From assembly GCA_003142575.1 (NCBI GenBank), contig PLMS01000047.1, positions 1 to 58,114 of the forward strand: a DNA stretch of 58,114 nt, written 5' to 3'. Position 1 is the stretch's first letter. Each line of letters starts with the position of its first letter. Of the stretch, positions 35,213 through 42,494 are shown one piece after another. The position numbers and the translations under genes were made by a program. This DNA is from Ignavibacteriota bacterium (GTDB lineage Bacteria > Bacteroidota > Ignavibacteria > UBA10030). The notes below the pieces were generated by a model, which saw only the letters and a list, made by a program, of their open reading frames with translations, was not told the DNA's origin and searched no databases.

Positions 35213-35729
35213 TGCCATTACTCCTTATTGTTTTGATTGTCTTATAAGAATACTTTAATTCTGCTGGTCGAAATTCTACAGCGTCGGGAATATGTCCGGT
35301 CGTTTTGATGTGGTCGTGTATTGCCTGGATGTTTGGCTCGAAAGATTCCGGAATAATCTTTAAGAATATTTGATTGGATGGAACGTCAAGAAATTGCTGA
35401 AGTTCCGTAATAGTCACCTTATCGCGTCCTAACCGGAGTTTAAGGACACCGTGCGGCAGACGAATTGTCTTTTCGCCACTTGAATTGATGAATTGATGCA
35501 AATTCCAAGACAGCCAACTTATCTTCTTTTGAACCTTTGTAAGCTCGACGCTGCGATATTCTTCAATTAGTTTGATTTCTGAATCAGCAAGCTCATTAAT
35601 ATCATCTGCACGTTGTTCCAACGTTCCTATTGCAGTTAGTAATTGATCAGCCCGTAAGCGATCTAATTCAAGTTTTCGCTTTTCTTCTTTTTCTTCAACT
35701 TCCGCAAGCAACTCATCCATAAAGTTCAT
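35130..35729 (-). CDS. Mu Gam-like host-nuclease inhibitor
   Basis: 199 residues with a long N-terminal coiled coil (about 5-75, EEKEEKRKLELDRLRADQ) and the beta region of the Gam family (HGVLKLRLGRDKVTI, then LKIIPESFEPNIQAIHDHIK and AELKYSY). Phage Mu Gam binds DNA double-strand ends and shields them from RecBCD-type exonucleases, like bacterial Ku. In an integrative element it would protect linear or nicked intermediates. It has GGAG nine nt before the start. Confidence 0.85.
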   Translation of the reverse strand: MNFMDELLAEVEEKEEKRKLELDRLRADQLLTAIGTLEQRADDINELADSEIKLIEEYRSVELTKVQKKISWLSWNLHQFINSSGEKTIRLPHGVLKLRLGRDKVTITELQQFLDVPSNQIFLKIIPESFEPNIQAIHDHIKTTGHIPDAVEFRPAELKYSYKTIKTIRSNGNGKDKQQSADEVRIGIESTNKITVTEE

Positions 35730-35744
35730 TATTCTTCACTCCTA

Positions 35745-36710
35745 TTAATTGCGTAACATACTTCCGGCCAAAGCAAATGCGCGGACTTTAAATCGTTCAC
35801 TGCCTCCGAACCAAATACTTCGAAGATGTGCCGAAGTGTCTTTGGTCCGTTGAATGTGGTCAGTATATTCTGCAATTGCGTTGTAGGCTCCCCAAAGTGT
35901 TCCGCGACTCATTTCTGCTCCTTTGCCGCTTTCGTGAAGATCAAGAATTGTGCTTCTCATACGCTCTCGCCTTGTTTGATGTTCTGCATCGGGATTATCA
36001 GGAATCAGCACCTTGACGTAATCCATAAGCTCCTTATCGGAAATATGAGTTAAAGCCATACGATTGAATATTGCCTCAAGCTGGTGATAAAGAACATTTG
36101 TGAGGCCAAGAAGTTTATACGCCTGTTCCAATCTTGTATGGGCATTAGCCGTATGCCTAATACGAACTTCCTGATCTGAACCTGCTAACGCAACTGATAA
36201 AGTATTTTGACATACAACGCGTATAGGTGTGAGTTTCGCGCAGGCAAGAGAAGAACCGTCGTGTGAATTTGTGAGCAAAAGGTATTTTTCAACTAAATCA
36301 TCTTTGCCTATACGGATGTAGTCTGGGAGCTTTGCCAGAATCCAAATGCGTTCACCTTTCCCTATCACACCGGCTGTATGATAAATTGCTTCATCCTGTC
36401 CAACAAGAGCATCGAAGAATGTGAATGCATCCTTGTTTTGAATAGGAGAGTAGCGATTGCCAACAATGCCGAGAACATCATTAGTATCTGTGCGGATAGT
36501 TGCGAAATGATTATTAACAGGCTTCCGATCAATCAAATTGACCACAGCTTCCAACGAGACCTTTTCTACAGCATAATCCAAACCTGCTGCTTCAATAGCT
36601 TCTTTTGAAGTAGCTGGGTTATCAAGCCTTGTGCCTAATTTATGCCAAGGTGTTTCACCGACATAAAACATCGCCGCTTTGCCATTATTGATATTAAGAT
36701 TATGAGACAT
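35745..36710 (-). CDS. DUF932 phage/plasmid-like protein
   Basis: 321 residues of the DUF932/TIGR03299 family, with the typical beginning FYVGETPWHKLGT and the later CQNTLSVAL and RIRHTANAH motifs. The family is spread by phages, plasmids and islands; it is of unknown biochemical function and often lies beside Gam and recombination genes, as it does here. A strong AGGAGG lies before the start. Confidence 0.9.
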   Translation of the reverse strand: MSHNLNINNGKAAMFYVGETPWHKLGTRLDNPATSKEAIEAAGLDYAVEKVSLEAVVNLIDRKPVNNHFATIRTDTNDVLGIVGNRYSPIQNKDAFTFFDALVGQDEAIYHTAGVIGKGERIWILAKLPDYIRIGKDDLVEKYLLLTNSHDGSSLACAKLTPIRVVCQNTLSVALAGSDQEVRIRHTANAHTRLEQAYKLLGLTNVLYHQLEAIFNRMALTHISDKELMDYVKVLIPDNPDAEHQTRRERMRSTILDLHESGKGAEMSRGTLWGAYNAIAEYTDHIQRTKDTSAHLRSIWFGGSERFKVRAFALAGSMLRN

Positions 36711-36726
36711 TTATACCTCCTATTTT

Positions 36727-37182
36727 TCAAATCATTCTTAGGGCTGCCATCGAGATAAATGATTCACTTGCAAAAATAATATGATCGTGAACTGGAATAC
36801 CAATGATCTTTCCGGCTTCTACTAATTGCTTTGTGATAGAAATATCTTCTTGCGAAGGCTCTGTATTTTCGGAAGGATGATTATGCGCTATGATAATCGA
36901 AGCTGCTGTAGAAACGACAGCCCCTCGAAATACTTCACGGGGATGTGCAAGGCTAGAGTTTAATATTCCCTCAGTGACGACCTCAAATCCAAGAACTCTG
37001 TTTACAGAATTGAGCCAGAATACCACGAAGCGTTCTCTGACTTGATTCTTAAAAAGTGGTAAGTAGTTATCGAAGATGTCTTGAGGTTCACGAACCAACA
37101 ATTTTTTCTTCCCGTTAAGATCGGGCAAGGACTCCGTGGTTTCACAGAATTTCCAGGTAACTGTTCGCATACTATATCTCAT
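36727..37182 (-). CDS. RadC-type JAMM/MPN-domain protein
   Basis: 151 residues forming only the MPN+ (JAMM) domain of RadC proteins; the helix-hairpin-helix part is absent. The metal-binding motif is intact: IIIAHNHPSENTEPSQED (H-x-H-P...D). Such short copies are common on islands; they may cut ubiquitin-like or other substrates, or act on DNA, and their role is not established. It overlaps the nuclease gene upstream by 4 nt (ATGA). Confidence 0.88.
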   Translation of the reverse strand: MRYSMRTVTWKFCETTESLPDLNGKKKLLVREPQDIFDNYLPLFKNQVRERFVVFWLNSVNRVLGFEVVTEGILNSSLAHPREVFRGAVVSTAASIIIAHNHPSENTEPSQEDISITKQLVEAGKIIGIPVHDHIIFASESFISMAALRMI

Positions 37183-37985
37183 TTCTGAATCCCTTCAAAC
37201 TCTCTGAACCGGTTCCGACCAAGAAGCTTCTGAAACATCGGACAGCCAAAACGGACTTCACAATAGCGTGAACACGAGAAATTATTATATCGGTAGTTAA
37301 ACTCGCCCTTATTTACTTTTGCCGTTGCTTCTGTCAAACTATCGATAAGCTTTTTTTCGTGTCGCTCATCCAGCTTGAACCATTTCCATTCCTCAAGTCT
37401 GGGATTAAACATTAGATAACCTGATTTTAAAAACAAATAAGGTGTGCTTTTCTTCAAACCAATTTGATAGATGACAAGTTGATCTCGTGTAAGGCGTTCT
37501 CGACTGTGAGAATTCTTGAAGTCAATGAGGATTGCTTTAGTGGAATTTGGCTCAATAAGAATTATATCCGCACTGCCAGCAATGCAAAAATCATCAGTAA
37601 TCTTTTCAAAGAAATTAGGCTGAACTTGTAACGAATAGCTCGAATAATTAATTTGCTCAAGCATTTGTATTGCAGTTCTCAGACCAAGTTGGGTTTCTTC
37701 TTTGGTGGCAATAGATTCGAGCTCAGACCATTTTGGCTTGATTTCGTTCAGAACCATTCGCCAAAACATATCAAAATTGTCTTGAAGCCATTTCTTGTCA
37801 TCAAACTGATTCCGATGAATCCAAAACTGAAGAGCACGATCGACTGTAAGACCAGGGATTGCAAGTTTCGCAAAAGTTTGATCCAGTTTAATTTCTGGAT
37901 GTTGCCATCGTTCAATTACTTTGATTTTATACTTGGCGGGACACTGTTTAAATAAAGCCCAACTTGAAGGACTCCAGACAATCAT
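37179..37985 (-). CDS. PD-(D/E)XK nuclease of RecB/Cas4 type
   Basis: 268 residues from the start at 37985, which has GGAAG eleven nt before it and begins MIVWSPSSWALFKQCPAKYK, the usual opening of RecB/AddB/Cas4-type nucleases. The active site is GSADIILI (Asp) and ILIDFKNS (D-x-K), then QLVIYQIGL. Four cysteines, one in FKQCPAKYK and three in CSRYCEVRFGC, are spaced like those that hold an iron-sulfur cluster in Cas4 and AddB. A longer start at 38009 would leave nearly no leader after the promoter. It overlaps the RadC-type gene by 4 nt. Confidence 0.8.
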   Translation of the reverse strand: MIVWSPSSWALFKQCPAKYKIKVIERWQHPEIKLDQTFAKLAIPGLTVDRALQFWIHRNQFDDKKWLQDNFDMFWRMVLNEIKPKWSELESIATKEETQLGLRTAIQMLEQINYSSYSLQVQPNFFEKITDDFCIAGSADIILIEPNSTKAILIDFKNSHSRERLTRDQLVIYQIGLKKSTPYLFLKSGYLMFNPRLEEWKWFKLDERHEKKLIDSLTEATAKVNKGEFNYRYNNFSCSRYCEVRFGCPMFQKLLGRNRFREFEGIQK

Positions 37986-38028
37986 TAAAATGGCTTCCAA
38001 ATGGTTCAATTGTTATAATTTCGATTAA

Positions 38029-38058
38029 ATTATTAACCATTGGAGCACCTTTTGTCAA
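38029..38058 (-). promoter_or_regulatory. Promoter of the minus-strand recombination operon
   Basis: On the minus strand TTGACA (38058-38053), 18 nt, AATAAT (38034-38029). It would drive the nuclease, RadC-type, DUF932, Gam-like and OB-like genes, with transcription from about 38022. The plus-strand cargo starts at 38221 on the other side. Confidence 0.5.
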
Positions 38059-38220
38059 TAAAGATTTTATTTAGCGGAAAGGATTATGGTTGAAATTCGC
38101 CAGAAGATTGGATACCATTTACTGAAGTAAAAAATGTTAAACATTTGTAGAACGTAGATATTTTTTAGCAGCTTATTACTTGATGCCAAAAAATAATAAT
38201 CCAAAATATTGAGGTTAATT

Positions 38221-38583
38221 ATGCTTTATGAAAATAATAAACTAGTCAAAGAGGTTCATTTTAAGAATAAATATGATAAATGGAAAAACCGACTAGATCC
38301 TTCTGAATATAAGGCAATCGAAACCGAGTTAAATAATAAAATTAATGGTCACCCTGTTATCAATGCAAACGAATTGGCAGCATCAATAAATAAAGGAATA
38401 GTTTTTATTCCAATTTTCAAAAAAGCTGCTTTAAGCAACAAAAAGGACTCGAGTCTATGTTTCGGATTGTTTTTGTTTGCTACGATGATGAAGAGAGATG
38501 ATAGGTGGGATACTTATTCTGGCTCAGAATGTAGAATTTATAAAACTAGGAAAATCATTGACGATCAAACAGAAAGAGGATGA
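38221..38583 (+). CDS. Hypothetical protein at the start of the cargo region
   Basis: About 120 residues starting MLYENNKLVKEVHFKNKYDK (GAGG nine nt upstream). Mostly charged and helical, with a hydrophobic stretch SLCFGLFLFATMM near residue 80. No family is recognised. Its end overlaps the next frame, which codes for a glycosylase-like protein, by up to 86 nt depending on the start used there; this overlap hints at coupling. Confidence 0.55.
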   Translation: MLYENNKLVKEVHFKNKYDKWKNRLDPSEYKAIETELNNKINGHPVINANELAASINKGIVFIPIFKKAALSNKKDSSLCFGLFLFATMMKRDDRWDTYSGSECRIYKTRKIIDDQTERG

Positions 38584-39217
38584 ATTCTTTTCTAATTTTC
38601 CAATACCTACCGAGGGATTTGTGCGGGATGGAATCGTTGAGGAAGGATCCTATTCTTCGAGCAGTCTCAAATTATTATTTCTATTAAAAGAGCCGAATAG
38701 CCCTGGAGAAGGTGGATGGAGTCTATTAGATCATATTCATTCAGACAAACATACGCCTACATTTGATACTATTGCGAGGTGGGTTGTCGGGATTCGTAAT
38801 CTTCCAAATAGCATACAATGGAAGTTCGTTAAAGACATCAGTCCTTACTCAAGAATCAGTGCTTTGAACTATGTTGTTTTGTTTAATCTCAAGAAAATAC
38901 CTGGATATGGTATTGCGGATGAAAGAGCTTTGGAAAAATACGTCGAGAGAAATGCCGGGTTGATCAAGAGGCAATTTTCTATCTATAATCCCGACATCAT
39001 AATCTGCTGCGGAAAATCAACCGCAAGATTGTTTACTAACTTTATCTCACCAATCACAAAACCTTGGCAAATCACAAAGGGTGATATTCCTTATAGGGAA
39101 TACGAATCCAATAAAATATTATTTGCTTCTTCACATCCTCAAGCTCGCGTAAATAAAGAACGTCAATACTATGGAATAGTGAATGCGATAAATGAAATAT
39201 TTTTCAAAGATAAATAA
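38498..39217 (+). CDS. Uracil-DNA glycosylase superfamily protein (divergent, 1)
   Basis: 239 residues from ATG 38498; a TTG at 38558 preceded by AGGAAAA is an equally good start and would shorten the overlap with the gene before. Core motifs of the UDG superfamily can be seen: LKLLFLLKEPNSPGEGG (motif A region, usually 'GEaPG'), VVLFNLKKIPGYG (like 'iTNvVKcrP'), NPDIIICCGKSTARLF (like 'kvivaLG..A...l') and the late SHPQARVNK (motif B, usually HPS). The catalytic residue is not certain. A second, different UDG-like gene follows 550 nt later. A role in removing modified bases, perhaps from phage DNA, is an inference. Confidence 0.65.
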   Translation: MIGGILILAQNVEFIKLGKSLTIKQKEDEFFSNFPIPTEGFVRDGIVEEGSYSSSSLKLLFLLKEPNSPGEGGWSLLDHIHSDKHTPTFDTIARWVVGIRNLPNSIQWKFVKDISPYSRISALNYVVLFNLKKIPGYGIADERALEKYVERNAGLIKRQFSIYNPDIIICCGKSTARLFTNFISPITKPWQITKGDIPYREYESNKILFASSHPQARVNKERQYYGIVNAINEIFFKDK

Positions 39218-39250
39218 CCAAATTGTAAATATCTTTTTTGTTGCAAATTT

Positions 39251-39418
39251 ATGTTAATGAAACAAGCTATTGTGATATGTCATATTACCGTCACGAAAAC
39301 TGAACCAAATGAGAGCCTTTATTTATCTGGATTCAAAGACGATTGGTGTGAATGTGTGCAGGGTGGTAAGAAAAATACTGGTGAAATAGATACTGTGATT
39401 TCGTTGGCGTGTAAATAA
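39251..39418 (+). CDS. Possible small protein (55 residues)
   Basis: An open frame from ATG 39251 to TAA 39418 reading MLMKQAIVICHITVTKTEP and later FKDDWCECVQGGKKN. Amino-acid use is protein-like, with three Cys, but the ribosome binding site is poor and no family is seen. It may be a small gene or the remains of a larger one. Confidence 0.3.
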   Translation: MLMKQAIVICHITVTKTEPNESLYLSGFKDDWCECVQGGKKNTGEIDTVISLACK

Positions 39419-39629
39419 GGTTCAAACCACAAAAGGCCAAACCTGCTTGAACAAGTCATTATAAATCAATACGTTACTGACACCATTTGGAGATCGGTAG
39501 GGTCTGGTGTTATATTGTATAAAGAAATTATCATTTTGGAGAATATCGACTAAAACATAAAAATATAGCAATAATAAATATCGCGTAGTTTCGACTGCGT
39601 TCCTTCTGAAAACTGCCATTTTTCGAATC

Positions 39630-39743
39630 CAGGAAACGTATCGAGGACTGCGCCCAATAACATGGGCGCATCCTTTACGTCTTCCTGGTTGGCACGGCAG
39701 TGCCTCAGAAGGGGACGTATTTGGAATGCGCCCTTTTTATTTT
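39630..39743 (+). promoter_or_regulatory. Leader with mutually exclusive hairpins before the second UDG-like gene
   Basis: Three segments share one sequence. A (39630-39656, CCAGGAAACGTATCGAGG then ACTGCGCCC) can pair with B (39665-39689, GGGCGCATCC then ACGTC and TTCCTGG) to form a stem of over 20 pairs. B can instead pair with C (39711-39733, GGGGACGT..GGAATGCGCCC), a stem of about 20 pairs with an inner GGCAC/GTGCC hairpin. C is followed by TTTTTATTTT. So A:B would be an antiterminator and B:C an intrinsic terminator, 32 nt before the ATG at 39776. Because A and C are near copies, it could also be a remnant of a small mobile repeat. Confidence 0.5.
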
Positions 39744-39775
39744 CACTGTCCATATAATAATCAAGGAGATACAAC

Positions 39776-40567
39776 ATGCCAAATACATTAAGTGAATATG
39801 CATTTCCCTTCGGTCAAAAAATTCACGCAGTTCGGCAAATTGATCGTGGTCAAAAGAAAATATTTGTTCTTGGTGTTTATGCAAGCGCGGTGCATGCGAA
39901 ATGGATCTCTGTCCAAGGCAAAATTGTCGTAAAAGCTCTTGCTGTTGCAAGTGAACCTGAAATATTTTGGCGCGGAGAAAATGCCGCAGAAATTATCGGA
40001 AAGATTAAAATTCCCTCTTCTTGTGGTTACTTATTGCCTGCGAGTTCAGTTTTTAATGGTCCGTCGGGAAGAACTCTTGACGATCTGTATCTATATCCTC
40101 TTGGATACACCAGAGAAGATGTTTGGCTTTGTGATCTTTTACCAAAAAGTCGGATGAATCGAGGTCAATCTAATGCAATCGAACGCGTATACAATCCATA
40201 CCTCAAAAAGGGGTTACTTCCCCAGATAAATTTCCCTCCTGTTCCCAAAATCTTTGCCGACGAACAACGAAGAAAAGAAATAGTAAATGAGTTGATAGAA
40301 TCGAAAGCAAAATTAATAATTTTACTTGGCGACAAACCGATAGAAGGATTTTTAAAATATTATCGTCGAATTGACAGCTTATCGCAAATAACAGAAAATG
40401 GAAAGCTTTACGGAAAAACAATTCCGATAAATATTGATGGATATTCAGTCGAAGTTTTACCGTTGGTTCATCCACGTCAAGCGGGACGATTAGGAAAAGC
40501 ATCAAAGAGTTGGGGCAATATTCACAAAGCGTGGGTTCATAGACATCTATCGAGTCGCTTAAGCTGA
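39776..40567 (+). CDS. Uracil-DNA glycosylase superfamily protein (divergent, 2)
   Basis: 263 residues with AAGGAG before the start. UDG-fold features in order: KIFVLGVYASAVHAKWI (first strand and motif A region), GPSGRTLDDLYLYPLG (like 'FvGpaGrlLd.lL..lG'), VWLCDLLPKSR (like 'vyitNlvKcrp'), KAKLIILLGDKPIEGFL, and LPLVHPRQAGR (motif B, H-P-x-x). It is not a close relative of the first UDG-like protein. It stands behind the double-hairpin leader and before the PGN_0703-type nuclease. UDG-superfamily enzymes that attack modified phage DNA (for example Brig1) are known, so a defence role is possible but unproven. Confidence 0.7.
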   Translation: MPNTLSEYAFPFGQKIHAVRQIDRGQKKIFVLGVYASAVHAKWISVQGKIVVKALAVASEPEIFWRGENAAEIIGKIKIPSSCGYLLPASSVFNGPSGRTLDDLYLYPLGYTREDVWLCDLLPKSRMNRGQSNAIERVYNPYLKKGLLPQINFPPVPKIFADEQRRKEIVNELIESKAKLIILLGDKPIEGFLKYYRRIDSLSQITENGKLYGKTIPINIDGYSVEVLPLVHPRQAGRLGKASKSWGNIHKAWVHRHLSSRLS

Positions 40568-40655
40568 CGAAAAATACGGTCGACAAATTCGCTGCCGTAG
40601 CTTAGCTTCAGTAAGAATGATTGATTGTTAGACTATTTAAAGCGAAGAAATTAAA

Positions 40656-41678
40656 ATGTGCACAACTAAAAATATATTAATCGCCTTCGGCGTGTCTCTC
40701 ATATCTTTGTCCTACTGTAATAGCCAAGTATGGAGCGATTATAGTGAGGACAAAAAACCATTATATAATGAAATGATGAAATTGATTGGTAATGTTCCGA
40801 AGGATAAAAAGGACTTTACTCATCTTATGCGTCTCCATCAAGGCTGGTGGCGAACATTTGTACTGTTGGAAAAGTCAGGTCAGCATCCATCGAAGCCAAG
40901 TGAAACTGTATGCAATACAATAACAAATGGTGAAAAGACACAGAAGAATTTCCTTACTACGAATTCATATAAAGCATATGCTAAGACCATTCAAAACAAT
41001 CTGGATAAGTCTCAGATGATCGAAGAAAAGCGCGCAGTAAACAACTTACTCTCTAGTCAGCCACTTTGTTTTAATGCATTTGGGGAAATGGCCATAAACC
41101 TTGACTTAGCGACAGCATTTTTAAAAACATTGTTTCCAGATGTCAAGGAAGTAAAAGAAGTTCTATTCGAATTCCGTCCTGATGGATATAGCTATGATAA
41201 ATCGGCGTTCGATGTGGCATTTATCTTTACGACAACTGATAGCCAGAAAGCCCTTTGGGGGTTCGAAGTTAAATACACCGACAGCTTTTCACCTGTTGCA
41301 AAGAATCGAAAAGAATATTTTCAGGTTTTCACAAAAAATAAAGATCACTTTTTGTGTGAATTTGAATCTTACCAGACGGTTGAAATGAATGAACTGTTTA
41401 GAAACGAGCTTATTGCCCGATGGTGTGAAAATTCTGGAAATGTAGATAAAGCGTATACTGGGATATTCTGTCATCACGATGATACTGCAACTATTTCAGC
41501 AGCAAAACATTTTCAAAAGACCCTGAAAGATGGGGTGAACAAATTTCGCATTCTCACATACAGCGATCTCCTTACTGCGCTACAGAAACTTGATCTAACG
41601 TGGGAACAACGCAAGTGGACGTTTCTCTTTTGGGCAAGATATTGTGGAACAGAATTAAGCGAAGAAATAAGGAAGTGA
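40656..41678 (+). CDS. PGN_0703-type putative restriction endonuclease
   Basis: 340 residues. The body matches the PGN_0703 family of putative endonucleases: WSDYSEDKKPLYNEMM near the start, FNAFGEMAINLD, and a PD-(D/E)XK core with FDVAFIF (Asp) and WGFEVKYTDSF (E-x-K), then SDLLTALQKLDLTWEQRKW and RYCGTELSEEIRK at the end. The first 25 residues (KNILIAFGVSLISLSYCNSQ) look like a signal peptide, which is odd for a DNA nuclease; translation may start later, or the N-terminus may have been joined from elsewhere. It directly follows the glycosylase-like gene (88-nt gap). Confidence 0.75.
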   Translation: MCTTKNILIAFGVSLISLSYCNSQVWSDYSEDKKPLYNEMMKLIGNVPKDKKDFTHLMRLHQGWWRTFVLLEKSGQHPSKPSETVCNTITNGEKTQKNFLTTNSYKAYAKTIQNNLDKSQMIEEKRAVNNLLSSQPLCFNAFGEMAINLDLATAFLKTLFPDVKEVKEVLFEFRPDGYSYDKSAFDVAFIFTTTDSQKALWGFEVKYTDSFSPVAKNRKEYFQVFTKNKDHFLCEFESYQTVEMNELFRNELIARWCENSGNVDKAYTGIFCHHDDTATISAAKHFQKTLKDGVNKFRILTYSDLLTALQKLDLTWEQRKWTFLFWARYCGTELSEEIRK

Positions 41679-41763
41679 AGAACTATGACTTTTTGAGAGT
41701 GTAATTGATAAAAAGCATTGGAGCCGATACTTAACAACTTAATAAACAATCAAAAGGAATGTT

Positions 41764-42390
41764 ATGAAAACGAAATTGATTTTATTGATGCAAATCATAT
41801 TATCATTTTTTCTTTTTGCTCAGGACACTACATCAAATTACTATCCTTTGAAGGTTGGCAATGAATGGACTTACCGATTGGAAGGGAATAACACGCAGGT
41901 TGTCAAGATTATAGATTCTTTGGACCAATACGGTGCTTTTCAAGTTCGAACTGTTGCCAAGTATGGCTCAATGCTTCCAATGACAACTGAAGAATTAATA
42001 GAGCCACGTGGAAATATAGTGCTCAACATAGCATTCCGAGGTGGATTGGGAAGTGGTGAATGGCGTTTCTATTCTGGTAATACAATACTTCAATTTCCAT
42101 TAAGAAAAAATGGAAACTGGAAGGGGGAAAAAGAAGGAACATATAATAAATATCAAGTCATTAGCTTTGAAGATGTTGAAACAAGTGCTGGTAAGTTTGC
42201 CAACGTTTGTAAAATCTTGTTAACCATTACATATCGTAACACAACAACAAACAAAATAGAACCATTTGCAAAGATGTATCAATATTATGCTCCAGATGTT
42301 GGTTTGGTAAAAGAAGAAATAATAAAAAAAGATAAAACTATTTCGATGTATCGTGAATTAATTGGATACAATATTGCTAATTCAAAATGA
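41764..42390 (+). CDS. Secreted protein of unknown function
   Basis: 208 residues with a signal peptide (MKTKLILLMQIILSFFLFAQ). The mature part begins NYYPLKVGNEWTYRLEG, a wording seen in many secreted beta-sandwich or lipocalin-like proteins of Bacteroidota/Ignavibacteria. No catalytic motif is visible. AAAGGAATG-type ribosome binding site. It belongs to a group of secreted proteins within the island cargo. Confidence 0.72.
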   Translation: MKTKLILLMQIILSFFLFAQDTTSNYYPLKVGNEWTYRLEGNNTQVVKIIDSLDQYGAFQVRTVAKYGSMLPMTTEELIEPRGNIVLNIAFRGGLGSGEWRFYSGNTILQFPLRKNGNWKGEKEGTYNKYQVISFEDVETSAGKFANVCKILLTITYRNTTTNKIEPFAKMYQYYAPDVGLVKEEIIKKDKTISMYRELIGYNIANSK

Positions 42391-42494
42391 ATATCAAAGA
42401 AATCATCAACCGAGCACTCCACTCTGCACCAAAGGTTCCTGATTCTGGAGGTAGTCTCTAATTTTTGATCTTAGCAAACAATGGAGGTGATATA

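Noticed and set aside
36727-37182. Calling the RadC-type gene a chromosomal DNA-repair radC.
   Set aside because: It lacks the helix-hairpin-helix half of full RadC and lies inside the integrated element, so it is the short mobile form.
39550-39777. A 75-codon minus-strand frame (QIRPLLRHCRANQEDVK...).
   Set aside because: It lies across the three-segment hairpin region and the next gene's start; the open frame is probably a by-product of the repeated segments.
29754-40633. GTTAAGC (29754-29760) and GTTAGAC (40627-40633) near short accessory genes look like integron attC core sites.
   Set aside because: No matching inverse core site or typical attC stem was found near either one, and there is no integron integrase; the motif is short enough to occur by chance.
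42387-42461. A 24-codon frame (MNIKEIINRALHS...) overlapping the end of the secreted protein gene at 42390.
   Set aside because: Too short, no ribosome binding site of its own and no known pattern; most likely chance.
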